A stretch of 57,720 nt of DNA from Eggerthellaceae bacterium (GTDB taxonomy: Bacteria; Actinomycetota; Coriobacteriia; Coriobacteriales; Eggerthellaceae): NCBI GenBank assembly GCA_009782605.1, contig WRIR01000015.1:1-57720 (forward strand). The letters are read 5' to 3'. Below, piece by piece: positions 39,390 through 55,866 of the stretch. Position numbers and translations under genes: made by a program. Position 1 is the first letter of the stretch, and each line of letters opens with the position of its first letter. The notes beneath the pieces are model-generated. The model ran no database searches and had not been told where the DNA came from. It saw nothing but the letters and a program-made list of their open reading frames with translations.

Positions 39390-41597
39390 ATGGATTCAAC
39401 AGAGTTCGTAGAGATATCGGAGGAGATGGAGGCTTTTTCGACCCCCTACATGCAGGACCGCGAGCTTTCCTGGCTCACCTTCAACGAACGGGTGCTCGAC
39501 CAGGGCTCCGACCCTGCGGTCCCCTTGCTGGAACGCCTGAACTTCCTTGCCATTTTCGCAAGCAACCTCCAGGAGTTCTTCATGATCCGCGTCGGCAGCC
39601 TGACCGACCTGAGCCTCATCGGGAGCCGTATCGTCGACAACAAGACCGGCCTGACCCCGGCAGAGCGGCTTACCATGATCTACTGCCGCTGCCAGAAGCT
39701 CTACCCCCTCCATGAGAAGGTGTTCATCGAGATCAAGGAGCACCTGGCACAAAGGGGCATCCACCAGCTTGAGGTCGAGGACCTTGACAGCGCGCAGCGG
39801 GATTTCCTGAAAGAATACCTCGTCGACTGCGTCATGCCGATACTGTCCCCCCAGATAATAAACGCGCTCCACCCCTTCCCCCACTTAGAGAACGGGGCCC
39901 TGCACATCATCGTCCGCCTCGACGAGCGCACCCCGGCCGCGAAGGGCGGGAAGAAGGGCAGCAAGGGCACGAAAACCGGGGCAGGCGGGGTGACGCTCGG
40001 CGTGATACCCCTGCCGCGCCAGTGCGAGCGCATCATCGGCTTGCCGGGCGACGGCTTCCCCTTCATCCTGCTGGAGAGCGCCCTTGAGCTTCTGGCGCCC
40101 GAGATATTCTCGATGTACCGGGTCAAGAACTCCAACGTCATCTGCATCACCCGCAATGCCGACCTCGATGCCATGGAGGGCGCGGACGAGCGCGACAACG
40201 AGGACTACCGCGACCAGATGAAACGCATCCTGAAAAAGCGCTCGCGGCTTGCGGCGGTCAGGCTTGAGAGCCGCCACTCCCTTTCAAAGACGACGAAGGA
40301 CTTCCTCCTGAAGCGCCTGGAGCTTGAGGAGCACCAGGCCTTTGTGACGCAGGTCCCGCTCGACATGAGGTATATCTACCCCCTGATGGGCATGCTCGAC
40401 GAAGAGCTGCGCACCGCGCTTTCCTATGTGCCCTTCACGCCCCAGTGGCCGGCGACCCTCAAGCGCAAGCGACCCATCATGGAACAGGTAGAGGAGTCGG
40501 AGATCCTGCTCGCCTACCCCTACGAGAGCATCGACCCCTTCGTCGAGCTGTTGAGGGAGGCTTCCGCCGACCCTTCCGTCGTGTCCATCAAGATCACCCT
40601 GTACCGGCTGGCCAGCCAGTCCCACCTCGCCGAAGAGCTTATCGCGGCCGCCGAGAACGGCAAGGAGGTCACGGCCCTGTTCGAGCTGCGCGCCCGCTTC
40701 GACGAGACCAACAACATCGAGTGGTCGCAGCGTTTCGAGCAGGCCGGGGCGAAGGTCCTCTACGGCTTCCACGACTACAAGGTCCATTCGAAGATATGCT
40801 GCATCACACGCCAGACAAGCAAGGGCATCCAGTACATCACCCAGCTGGGAACCGGGAACTACAACGAGAAGACCGCGAAGCTCTACACCGACTTCTCCCT
40901 CATCACCACCGACACGAGCTTCGGGCGCGACGCGGTGAAGTTCTTCCGCAACATGGGGCTCGAATATGTCACGGACAGCTACGACACCTTGTGGGTCGCA
41001 CCCCTGCAGGTAAAGGCGAACCTCATGGCGGGCATAGACGGCGAGATCGAGAAGGCGCAGAAGGGCGAGCCCTGCGGCCTGTTCATCAAGACGAACGCGG
41101 TCACCGACAAAGAGACCATCGAGAAGCTGGTCGAGGCCTCCCAGGCAGGGGTCCCCACCACCCTGTTCGTGCGGGGCGTCTGCTGCCTCGTTCCCGGCGT
41201 TGCCGGCTACACTGAAAACATCCGGGTGGTGTCGGTCGTGGGGAGGCTGCTTGAGCACAGCCGCGTCTACGGATTCGGGCCCTTCGACTCCATGAGCATC
41301 TACCTTGCAAGCGCCGACCTGATGACCCGCAACATGGAGCGGCGCATCGAGATCGCCTGGCCGATACGGGACGAGCAGCTGCGCAGCCGCATCGTCGAGT
41401 ACCTGCGAACCACGCTCGACGACACTATGAAGCTCCGGGAGCTCCGTCCCGACGGGCGCTATACCCCGCTTGGGTACTACGCCATATCCTGTGGGGCTGC
41501 CGACGAATGCTACTTCGACTCGCAGGAGCACTTCATCAAGGAAGCCCAACGGCTTCTCTCGGCTGCGGAAAGCGAGGAGATCAAGCTGCTGCTCTAG
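39390..41597 (+). CDS. ppk1: Polyphosphate kinase 1
   Basis: Reversibly makes long-chain polyphosphate from ATP (EC 2.7.4.1). The 735-residue protein shows RELSWLTFNERVLDQ, FASNLQEFFMIRVGSL, the phosphohistidine VHSKICCI (His466), GTGNYNEKTAKLYTD and YLASADLMTRNMERRIEI, all conserved PPK1 features. It starts with a GAAGG site. A Lys/Gly-rich insert (KGGKKGSKGTKTGAGG) near residue 185-205 is specific to this protein. It is convergent with glmM, the short GC-rich gap between carrying no clear terminator. Confidence 0.96.
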   Translation: MDSTEFVEISEEMEAFSTPYMQDRELSWLTFNERVLDQGSDPAVPLLERLNFLAIFASNLQEFFMIRVGSLTDLSLIGSRIVDNKTGLTPAERLTMIYCRCQKLYPLHEKVFIEIKEHLAQRGIHQLEVEDLDSAQRDFLKEYLVDCVMPILSPQIINALHPFPHLENGALHIIVRLDERTPAAKGGKKGSKGTKTGAGGVTLGVIPLPRQCERIIGLPGDGFPFILLESALELLAPEIFSMYRVKNSNVICITRNADLDAMEGADERDNEDYRDQMKRILKKRSRLAAVRLESRHSLSKTTKDFLLKRLELEEHQAFVTQVPLDMRYIYPLMGMLDEELRTALSYVPFTPQWPATLKRKRPIMEQVEESEILLAYPYESIDPFVELLREASADPSVVSIKITLYRLASQSHLAEELIAAAENGKEVTALFELRARFDETNNIEWSQRFEQAGAKVLYGFHDYKVHSKICCITRQTSKGIQYITQLGTGNYNEKTAKLYTDFSLITTDTSFGRDAVKFFRNMGLEYVTDSYDTLWVAPLQVKANLMAGIDGEIEKAQKGEPCGLFIKTNAVTDKETIEKLVEASQAGVPTTLFVRGVCCLVPGVAGYTENIRVVSVVGRLLEHSRVYGFGPFDSMSIYLASADLMTRNMERRIEIAWPIRDEQLRSRIVEYLRTTLDDTMKLRELRPDGRYTPLGYYAISCGAADECYFDSQEHFIKEAQRLLSAAESEEIKLLL

Positions 41598-41681
41598 GGG
41601 CGAGGTTGGGCTGCCGCCCTCGGGGCGGGGCCGGGCTGTTTCTGGGGGCTGCTGCCCACGGGGCGGAACCAGGCTGCTGCC

Positions 41682-43025
41682 CTAGGGGCGCTGGAGCTCT
41701 TCCTTCACCACTTCGACCAGACGATTGGCGATGCGGGCTGCCTGTTCGGGATCGAGGGATTCCACCATGACGCGAACAAGGGGCTCGGTGCCGCTCGGGC
41801 GGATGAGCACGCGGCCGTCTGACCCCATCTCTTCTTCTGCGGCAGCGACTGCGGCCTTAAGCGCCTCGTTTGTGGGCAGGGCCGCCTTATCGACATCCTT
41901 GACATTGATGAGCACCTGCGGGACGCGGGCCATCACCGAGGCGGCCTCTTCGACGGTCTTGCCCTGGCGCTTGCAGGCTGCCAGGAACTGGGCGGCGACT
42001 AAAAGGCCGTCGCCGGTCGAGTTGTAGTCGAGCATGATGAGGTGCCCGCTCTGCTCGCCGCCGAGGACACAGCCCTTCTCAAGCATGGCCTCAAGCACGT
42101 AGCGGTCGCCGACTTTCGTCTGCACGACCTCGATACCCGCCTTCCTCATAGCATGGACGAACCCGAGATTGCACATGACCGTCGTGGCAACCAGGGAGTC
42201 TTTGAGCACACCGCGCTCCAGCATGTCGAGGGCGCAGACGGCCTCTATCATGTCACCGTCTATCTCAAGGCCGCCCGGGCCGACGAACATCACGCGGTCG
42301 GCATCCCCGTCATGGGCGATGCCTACGTCGGCGCCGACCTCCCCCACCAGCTCTTGTAGGGGAGTCAAGCAGGTAGACCCGCAGCCGACGTTGATGTCCA
42401 ACCCGGTGAAGTCGTCGTTGATGGCAGTCACCTGCGCCCCGAGGCGCCGGAGGGCCTCCTTGCTCGTGAGCGCGGAGGCCCCGTGTCCCGTGTCGAGGGC
42501 GATGTGCAGGCCTTCAAGGTCGATCCCCTGGTCGCGGACGCTTTTCACCACGTGGTCGATGTATAACCCGCAGGCGTCCTCAACCGGGATGGCCACGCCG
42601 AGCGCCTCCCCAAAAGGCAGGTCGGCAACCGGCGTGCCACCGCCGAGGATGAAGGTCTCGGCCTTTTCCTCAAGCGCGTCGGAGAGCTTGAAGCCCCGTG
42701 CGTCGAAGAGCTTGATCCCGTTGTACTCGGGGGGGTTGTGGGATGCGGAGATGACGATGCCGCCGTCGCCGTGGAGCTCGCGGGTGAGGAAGGCGACGCC
42801 AGGCGTGGGGATGACACCCGCAAGGAGGACGGTTCCCCCCATGCTCATCACGCCGGCAGCCAGGGCCGATTCCAGCATGTCGCCCGACAAGCGGGTGTCC
42901 TTGCCCACGACAAGCGTCTTGCCCAGGAAGACGACCGCCGCCTGCCCCAGCTTGAACGCCAGGTCGCAGGTTAGTTCTGTGTTCGCGATGCCGCGCACGC
43001 CATCGGTTCCAAACAACTGGCCCAT
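41682..43025 (-). CDS. glmM: Phosphoglucosamine mutase
   Basis: Interconverts glucosamine-6-phosphate and glucosamine-1-phosphate (EC 5.4.2.10) for cell-wall precursor synthesis. The 447-residue protein starts FGTDGVRGIAN, has the phosphoserine loop ISASHNPPEYNGIK (Ser95), metal loop AHDGDADRVMFV and the sugar-binding GGEQSGH with the phosphate loop RPSGTEPLVRVMVE at the end. It lies 12 bp after hisE and may be the last gene of the rpoBC transcript. Confidence 0.97.
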   Translation of the reverse strand: MGQLFGTDGVRGIANTELTCDLAFKLGQAAVVFLGKTLVVGKDTRLSGDMLESALAAGVMSMGGTVLLAGVIPTPGVAFLTRELHGDGGIVISASHNPPEYNGIKLFDARGFKLSDALEEKAETFILGGGTPVADLPFGEALGVAIPVEDACGLYIDHVVKSVRDQGIDLEGLHIALDTGHGASALTSKEALRRLGAQVTAINDDFTGLDINVGCGSTCLTPLQELVGEVGADVGIAHDGDADRVMFVGPGGLEIDGDMIEAVCALDMLERGVLKDSLVATTVMCNLGFVHAMRKAGIEVVQTKVGDRYVLEAMLEKGCVLGGEQSGHLIMLDYNSTGDGLLVAAQFLAACKRQGKTVEEAASVMARVPQVLINVKDVDKAALPTNEALKAAVAAAEEEMGSDGRVLIRPSGTEPLVRVMVESLDPEQAARIANRLVEVVKEELQRP

Positions 43026-43037
43026 TCGGTGCCTCGC

Positions 43038-43547
43038 TTACCCTCGTTGTCCTCGCTGTATGTGTTCCTCAAAAAGGAGCAGCCCCCCTGAGGGGCGCTC
43101 CCCGTCGGTCATCCGCATGTTGAGCTCTGCGGCGAGCTCGTCAAGCGGGATGCCGAAGCGCTCAAGCACGACCAGGAGGTGATAGACCAGGTCGGCGGCC
43201 TCGTAGCGGAGGTGGTCCACCTCTGCTACGAGGCCGGGTGCGTCGCCGCCCGGTGTGTCGGACATGCCGCCGACAGCCGTGTTGGCCGTGTCGCCACCGA
43301 CAGCCAAGGCCGCAGCCTCATAGGCCGCCTCGACGACCTCGCCCGCCTCTTCGGCCACCTTCCCCAGGACAAGGCCTACATCCGCCGCAAGCAGGCGGGC
43401 GGTGTAGCTTTCCTCCCCCGCGCCGCGCCGTGCGGCTATAGTTGCCGCAAGGGCCTCGAGCGTCGCCCCTATCTGCGAGGGGGGCGTGGCGTGGCCTTCG
43501 GCTTCGGGAAGGTAGGCCTTAGCGGAGGCCGAGTTCTTTTCCGTCAT
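43038..43547 (-). CDS. hisE: Phosphoribosyl-ATP pyrophosphatase
   Basis: Second step of histidine synthesis (EC 3.6.1.31), an all-alpha MazG-like fold. The conserved GKVAEEAGEVVEAAYEAA helix and YEAADLVYHLLVVLERFG with the metal-binding acids are visible. At 169 residues it is longer than the usual 90-110: an N-terminal extension and a 25-residue Gly/Thr/Asp insert (GGDTANTAVGGMSDTPGGD) inside the fold account for it. The ribosome site is weak. It lies 43 bp after rpoC and 12 bp before glmM, apart from any other his gene. Confidence 0.9.
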   Translation of the reverse strand: MTEKNSASAKAYLPEAEGHATPPSQIGATLEALAATIAARRGAGEESYTARLLAADVGLVLGKVAEEAGEVVEAAYEAAALAVGGDTANTAVGGMSDTPGGDAPGLVAEVDHLRYEAADLVYHLLVVLERFGIPLDELAAELNMRMTDGERPSGGLLLFEEHIQRGQRG

Positions 43548-43590
43548 TCGTCGTTCACCGCGTCGTCCGTTACCCGACGTTCACCGTCCG

Positions 43591-51668
<8,078 letters not shown>

Positions 51669-51697
51669 GAGGTTGTTCCTCCTTCACGGAAATAGAG

Positions 51698-51799
51698 AAA
51701 TCGGTGAAAAATCACAATTTTTCACAATATTACGGCTGTGCCGCCCTGTCAAGAAATTTTTTTCAAAACTGTGGATTTTTTCTGGGTTTTCACCGATTT
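51698..51799 (-). promoter_or_regulatory. rpoBC promoter flanked by 13-bp inverted repeat
   Basis: On the minus strand a perfect TTGACA (51752-51747), a 17-bp spacer and TATTGT (51729-51724) give the best promoter of the window. A-rich tracts just upstream (AAAAAAATTT) look like an UP element. AAATCGGTGAAAA (51698-51710) and its exact complement TTTTCACCGATTT (51787-51799) sit about 75 bp apart with the promoter between them, suggesting an operator pair or DNA loop. Confidence 0.8.
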
Positions 51800-51822
51800 T
51801 TCGCCTTTTAGCAGGGGGTTTT

Positions 51823-53319
51823 TCAACTCGTCTCCGAACCTGCCTCGAACTTCTCCTTCACAAAGTCGATATAGTCGATGGTCTGCTGCTGCGAGTGGAC
51901 GGAGAGCTTGCGGTAGACGTTCTTCACATGGGTCTTTATCGTGTCGGCGGAGACGCACAGCTCCTCGCACATGGCGCGGCGTGTCTTCCCCTTTGCCAGG
52001 AGCAGGAGTATCTCCGCCTCCCGGTTGGTCAGGCTGTGCTCCTTTGCGAGGAACTGCACGACGGTATCCAGGTCGCCGGTTACCAGGCCCTCGTCGCCCG
52101 GGCGGACGGTTCCCCACCCGTACTTCAGGTTGTTGCTATTCGAGAGGAAGAGTGCCGTCATCAACAGGAAGCACGCGAACAGGCTCCCCCACCCGTACAG
52201 GATGCCCGGGGGGAAGGCGACCGCCTTCATCGATATGACCATGAGGCTCCCGATGAGCATCCCAGAATAGAGGGCGGCGCCCAGGCAGGTGGCTATCCAC
52301 GGCGCCGGCAGCCCCATGCTCTTGATGAGGCACGAGCCCAAGCTCCACAAAACAAGGTCGAGGTAGCAAAACCCGAGGAGGATGACGGAAAAGCCTATCG
52401 CGACGTTGTCCTGCAAAAAGGTGAGCAGCACGAAGCCGAGCGCAAGGACGGGGAAGCCCACCTTGTACACGAGGCGGTTGAAGTCCAGGCGCATGAACAT
52501 AATGCACGCGAAAAGGAGGACTGCGGCAGACACGTTGGCGGCGAGGTGGCGCACGTCGCCCACGGCACCCATTCCCGCGAGGGACACGCCCAGGTACATG
52601 ATCCCCACAGCACAGCCCTGCACCACCGAGGTACAGACGAACTTCAGGGGGAAGTGGAGCTTTATCTCGGTGTTCCGGCGGTAGTAGCGGCTGCGCGAGA
52701 TGTCGCGGATGCTCAGCCAGAGGAAGACGATGGCGAGCACGCCGGAAAGGAAGGTCGCGGCATAGAGGCAGGGGCCAGGCAGGCGGGCAAGGAGGGCGAA
52801 GACCAGGGTGCTCAAGAACATGCCGATGATGCCGAGGTAGATAGTCTGCTGCGTGCCAACCCAACCTAAGAGGCGGTTCATCTCGATGCGGAGAAAGGTG
52901 CCCGCGCCCCCGAAGAAGAGGCTTGCGAGGACATAGGGCAGCCAGTTCTCGGCCCGGGTGTCGAGCGACCACAGGACATGGAAGAAGGTGGTGGCCACTA
53001 AGGCGCCGGCAAGCACCACCAGTCTCTGGGAGCTCTCCGGTATCCGCCGCGTCCGCCTGTAGTAGGCGGCGACCACCCCACTCGTCACCACGATACAGAA
53101 GAGCGGCCCCAGCCACGAGGGGACAGACCCGACCTGTGCCAGGGGAGAGCCCTCTGGGACGGCCAGCTCGGGCCCGACGCAGCACAGCAGTGTCCAGACC
53201 AGATAGAAGCAAAAGGTGAGGCCCATGAAGAACTGTGTGCGCGCCGTTTGGACGAAGCTCGTGCAGATGCGCATTCTGTCGGGATGTTGGTTGAAAAATC
53301 GTATGATGCTGTCCCTCAT
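51823..53319 (-). CDS. Membrane LuxR-type regulator
   Basis: A 498-residue protein with about 11-12 hydrophobic segments over the first 400 residues and a single LuxR HTH at the C-terminus (about 432-490; LTNREAEILLLLAKGKTRRAM...SADTIKTHVKNVYRKLSV). It has the same overall layout as the regulator at 16465 but low sequence similarity and only one HTH. The start at 53319 follows TAAGGAAA. It lies upstream of rpoB on the same strand, with about 150 bp between, and behind a long structured leader. Target and signal unknown. Confidence 0.88.
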   Translation of the reverse strand: MRDSIIRFFNQHPDRMRICTSFVQTARTQFFMGLTFCFYLVWTLLCCVGPELAVPEGSPLAQVGSVPSWLGPLFCIVVTSGVVAAYYRRTRRIPESSQRLVVLAGALVATTFFHVLWSLDTRAENWLPYVLASLFFGGAGTFLRIEMNRLLGWVGTQQTIYLGIIGMFLSTLVFALLARLPGPCLYAATFLSGVLAIVFLWLSIRDISRSRYYRRNTEIKLHFPLKFVCTSVVQGCAVGIMYLGVSLAGMGAVGDVRHLAANVSAAVLLFACIMFMRLDFNRLVYKVGFPVLALGFVLLTFLQDNVAIGFSVILLGFCYLDLVLWSLGSCLIKSMGLPAPWIATCLGAALYSGMLIGSLMVISMKAVAFPPGILYGWGSLFACFLLMTALFLSNSNNLKYGWGTVRPGDEGLVTGDLDTVVQFLAKEHSLTNREAEILLLLAKGKTRRAMCEELCVSADTIKTHVKNVYRKLSVHSQQQTIDYIDFVKEKFEAGSETS

Positions 53320-53437
53320 GGTGATAGATTTCCTTAGAGTTATTTGATGTGGTTGTTAGTCTTTGCTTATCGAATTTGATTGCCTTTAAATTGCGTGTGC
53401 CGTAAACAATAACAAAGGGCCTTTCATCGCCGCAAGA

Positions 53438-53503
53438 CTGAAACGCCTTTTTTCCCTCACCCCTCGGGGGTGAAATAAGCGTTTTCAGAAACCTCCCTGA
53501 AAA
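53438..53503. promoter_or_regulatory. Competing hairpins in the LuxR leader
   Basis: CTGAAACGC (53438-53446) can pair with GCGTTTTCAG (53479-53488; one bulge), enclosing the inner hairpin TCACCCC (53457-53463) with GGGGTGA (53467-53473). The TTTTCAG half can instead pair with CTGAAAA (53497-53503). Alternative pairing of this kind is typical of attenuators or riboswitch expression platforms. The strand cannot be assigned; the LuxR gene is the obvious target on minus. Confidence 0.5.
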
Positions 53504-53627
53504 GGGCGAAGAAATCGCCTTGTGGAATCGCTATGGTTGTCCCTATTGAAAAGCACAATCCCTTGGCAATAACCTTGGTGATGGCCTGTTGCACCCTTGG
53601 TTAGGTTTTGGCCTTTTTTAGCAGGCA

Positions 53628-53762
53628 GAGAGTTAAGTAAGCATACGGTTACCTACCCTACCTCATCCGTCACCGCTTAACTCTCGGCGCCAAAACGGAT
53701 CGGTCAGCTAGCCTGATCACCCCCACCGTATCCGGTTGGCGCATGAGGGCTTAGGCCCTTTT
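53628..53762 (+). ncRNA. Candidate structured RNA, three stems
   Basis: Stem A GAGAGTTAAG (53628-53637) with CTTAACTCTC (53676-53685), perfect 10 bp; stem B GCGCCAA (53687-53693) with TTGGCGC (53736-53742), continued by CGGAT (53696-53700) with ATCCG (53730-53734) and CGGT (53701-53704) with ACCG (53725-53728); then AGGGC (53746-53750) with GCCCT (53755-53759) and TTTT, a weak terminator that sets the strand. The loop of A has CCTA/CCCTA repeats. No protein gene or known RNA family recognised. Confidence 0.45.
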
Positions 53763-53767
53763 CCCCC

Positions 53768-53804
53768 GAAAGGTCGGCCAAGGCACGTGACTTGGCCGAC
53801 TTTC
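53768..53804. terminator. Strong hairpin downstream of the NYN-protein gene
   Basis: GTCGGCCAAG (53773-53782) pairs perfectly with CTTGGCCGAC (53791-53800); flanking GAAA/TTTC extends it. It lies 50 nt past the stop of the NYN-protein gene. The tail is not T-rich on either strand, so termination is uncertain. Confidence 0.5.
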
Positions 53805-53854
53805 GCCTTCTTGGACTGAATGGTGTTTTTACGAGGGTGGGCGGCTTGTCCGTG

Positions 53855-54391
53855 TCAGGCGCCGTCGCGTATCTGTGCGAGCTTTGCGCGCACTTCTGGG
53901 CTAAGCCGGTCAGCGAAGGTGTTCTTGTGGGCCACGCGGGGGGATGCGTCGTGCTCGCTTTCGGCCTGGAGGTTGGCGAGCTCCCAGCTGAAGTCGTTGG
54001 CGCTCATGCGGTCGATGCCGCCGCCGAAGACCGTGTCCTGGATGCTGCCGTCGCTGGTCACCACAAGCGCCTCCCCGCTGCGCTCACGCACCTGGCGTGC
54101 AAGCCTTTCGATGACCTTGTCCGCGGACTGCCCGGCGGGCGAGAACATGATGCGCACGCCACCGATGGCTTCGACTTCACCGCGCGAGAACTCGTTGTCT
54201 GCGCCGTCAAAGACGATAAGGGCGCCCCATTCGCGCCCCGCAAAGCTCGCCACATCGTTGATGAGCCTTTCGCGCGCCTGGTTGAAGGCGTCGTCGGTGT
54301 AGTCCGGGCTGTCTATCCCCCGGTAGCGGCTTCCCGAACGCAACACGTTGTAGCCGTCGACGATAAGGAGCTTCTTCCGCGTCTTTGCCAT
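53855..54391 (-). CDS. YacP-like NYN domain protein
   Basis: A 178-residue protein of the NYN/PIN-like nuclease superfamily. Conserved acidic residues are in LLIVDGYNVLR, ALIVFDGADNEFSRG and ALVVTSDGSIQD. Bacillus YacP (Rae1) cleaves mRNA at the ribosome, and the YacP gene is commonly next to rlmB, as here (40 bp away, same strand). The start at 54391 follows a weak AGGAC site. Homology to YacP is likely but the nuclease activity is inferred. Confidence 0.83.
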   Translation of the reverse strand: MAKTRKKLLIVDGYNVLRSGSRYRGIDSPDYTDDAFNQARERLINDVASFAGREWGALIVFDGADNEFSRGEVEAIGGVRIMFSPAGQSADKVIERLARQVRERSGEALVVTSDGSIQDTVFGGGIDRMSANDFSWELANLQAESEHDASPRVAHKNTFADRLSPEVRAKLAQIRDGA

Positions 54392-54431
54392 AGTCCTGTG
54401 CCTTGTCCTGTGCCTTGTCCCGCGGCTTGCG

Positions 54432-55187
54432 TCACTGCCCGGGGCGGTTTTGGCGCACCCATTCGTACATGCAGGCCGTTGCAGCCTGGGCCACGTTCAA
54501 GGAGGCGACCCTGCCAACCTGGGGCAACTTGACGAGGAAGTCGCAGCTTTCCTGGGTGAGGCGGGCAAGGCCCTCGCCCTCGCTTCCCAAAACAAGGGCT
54601 ATCCTGCCTTTGAGATTGGCGTCCCAGACGACCTCCTGTGCCTGCTCGCTGGCACCCGCCACCCAGTACCCCTCCTTCTTCAGGCGCTCGATGGTCTGCG
54701 CGATGTTGGCGACCTGGCTTATGTTGACGTGGGCGACCGCTCCGGCGGAGCTCTTGTAGGTGGCCGCGCCCACGCGGGCGGCGCGCTTGTTGGGAAGGAC
54801 TATGCCGCTTGCCCCCGCCGCCTCGGCGCTGCGCACAATGGCGCCGAGGTTCCCCGCGTCGGTGATGTGGTCGAGCAGGACGACAAGCGCCGCGCCGCCG
54901 TTTTCCTGTGCGCGGTGTTGCGCCGCGTCGAGAATGGCCTGGAGACTTACATACTCGAAGGGCTTCGTCTGCGCCATGACCCCCTGGTGGCTTCCCCGTT
55001 CCGAGCGTTTGTCGAGGTCGCGGCGCGGGACGGTCTTCACCGGCGTGTTAGTCTGCCGTGCCTTGCGCAGGATGTCTTCTACGAGTCCGTCGCGCTGGAG
55101 GTTGTCGGCGACAAGCAGCTCGCTGATAGGCACGTGCGTGCGCAGTGCTTCGATAACGGGGCGCTTTCCTTCAATGTAGTCTGCCAC
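54432..55187 (-). CDS. rlmB: 23S rRNA (guanosine-2'-O)-methyltransferase RlmB (TrmH/SpoU family)
   Basis: A 251-residue SpoU-type methyltransferase with SAM-binding trefoil-knot motifs LLDHITDAGNLGAIVRSAEAAGASGIVLP, ALVLGSEGEGLARL and VASLNVAQAATACMYEW. An N-terminal substrate-binding L30e-like domain begins IEGKRPVIEAL. It would 2'-O-methylate a G in the 23S rRNA peptidyl-transferase area (EC 2.1.1.185); specificity is by homology. A GTG start (AAGGAAGG upstream) is used. It sits beside the YacP-like gene, as in many Gram-positives. Confidence 0.92.
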   Translation of the reverse strand: MADYIEGKRPVIEALRTHVPISELLVADNLQRDGLVEDILRKARQTNTPVKTVPRRDLDKRSERGSHQGVMAQTKPFEYVSLQAILDAAQHRAQENGGAALVVLLDHITDAGNLGAIVRSAEAAGASGIVLPNKRAARVGAATYKSSAGAVAHVNISQVANIAQTIERLKKEGYWVAGASEQAQEVVWDANLKGRIALVLGSEGEGLARLTQESCDFLVKLPQVGRVASLNVAQAATACMYEWVRQNRPGQ

Positions 55188-55236
55188 GGGGCCTTCCTTT
55201 TACTAGCTACGAGCGGTCGGGGCGCAGATTGGAACG

Positions 55237-55272
55237 CAGGTCGGGGAACAGGTCGGGGAACAGGTCGGGGAA
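55237..55272. repeat. Three tandem 12-bp repeats
   Basis: CAGGTCGGGGAA is repeated three times without gap, between rlmB and ogt. It is probably a slippage repeat; no motif was recognised. Confidence 0.85.
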
Positions 55273-55279
55273 TCCGCTG

Positions 55280-55813
55280 CTAGAGCGCAGTGCCCTTTGT
55301 GGGAATGCTCAGCCTGCTCATGTCGACCCCCTCAAGCTCAAGGAGCTTGATCTTGCGTGCAAGGCCTCCGCCGTACCCGGTCAGGCTGCCGCTTGCGCCC
55401 ACCACCCGATGGCAGGGCACGATGATGGAGACGGGGTTGTGGCCCACCGCCCCGCCGACGGCCCGCGAGGACATCTTTTCCATTCCCCGCTCGGCGGCGA
55501 TCCTTCGCGCAATCTCCCCGTAGGTCGTCAGCTTCCCATAGGGTATCTCGACAAGCAGGTCCCACACCCGCTGCTGGAACGCGGTCCCCGGCATCTTCAC
55601 TGGTGGGATCGGGCCGGGGTCCTCGCCCGCGAAGTAGCGGTCGAGCCAGGCACGGGCCTCCTCGAAGACGGGGAGATTGTCTTCCTGGGAAGCCTTTCCC
55701 ACGTTCGCCATAAAGTATTTCTGCTCGGCCAGCCAGAGGCCGCTGAGGTGCTCGCCGTCACTCCCGAGGGTCAAATCGCCGACGGGGGACGGGATGGTAG
55801 AGACAAACTGCAT
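55280..55813 (-). CDS. ogt: Methylated-DNA-[protein]-cysteine S-methyltransferase
   Basis: Repairs O6-methylguanine by taking the methyl group onto an active-site Cys (EC 2.1.1.63). The ATG at 55813 follows AGGAG; another in-frame ATG at 55846 is possible. The 177-residue protein has GTAFQQRVWDLLVEIPYGKLTTYGEIA and the active-site loop IIVPCHRVV (Cys134), with SLTGYGGGLARK. It lies 53 nt after the Ada-AlkA gene on the same strand, so repair of methylated DNA by direct reversal and by base excision is co-encoded. Confidence 0.96.
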   Translation of the reverse strand: MQFVSTIPSPVGDLTLGSDGEHLSGLWLAEQKYFMANVGKASQEDNLPVFEEARAWLDRYFAGEDPGPIPPVKMPGTAFQQRVWDLLVEIPYGKLTTYGEIARRIAAERGMEKMSSRAVGGAVGHNPVSIIVPCHRVVGASGSLTGYGGGLARKIKLLELEGVDMSRLSIPTKGTAL

Positions 55814-55866
55814 GGCACAACTCCTGTTCTCTTGGTACTTCTCCATTATAGCCTCACCACGGCCCC

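Larger units (their letters stand above)
53320..53854. other. 535-bp intergenic region with no gene but dense secondary structure
   Basis: No plausible protein gene lies here. The region contains at least four stem-loops, two of which are mutually exclusive, described in separate entries. It is upstream of the LuxR gene (minus) and downstream of the NYN-protein gene (minus). No tRNA or known riboswitch consensus was recognised. Confidence 0.7.

Noticed and set aside
53628-53762. Resemblance of GGGTAGGTAACC (minus strand) to a T-box core
   Set aside because: The T-box consensus (TGGxACCGCG) is not met, no specifier domain or aminoacyl-tRNA gene follows, and the terminal hairpin points the other way.
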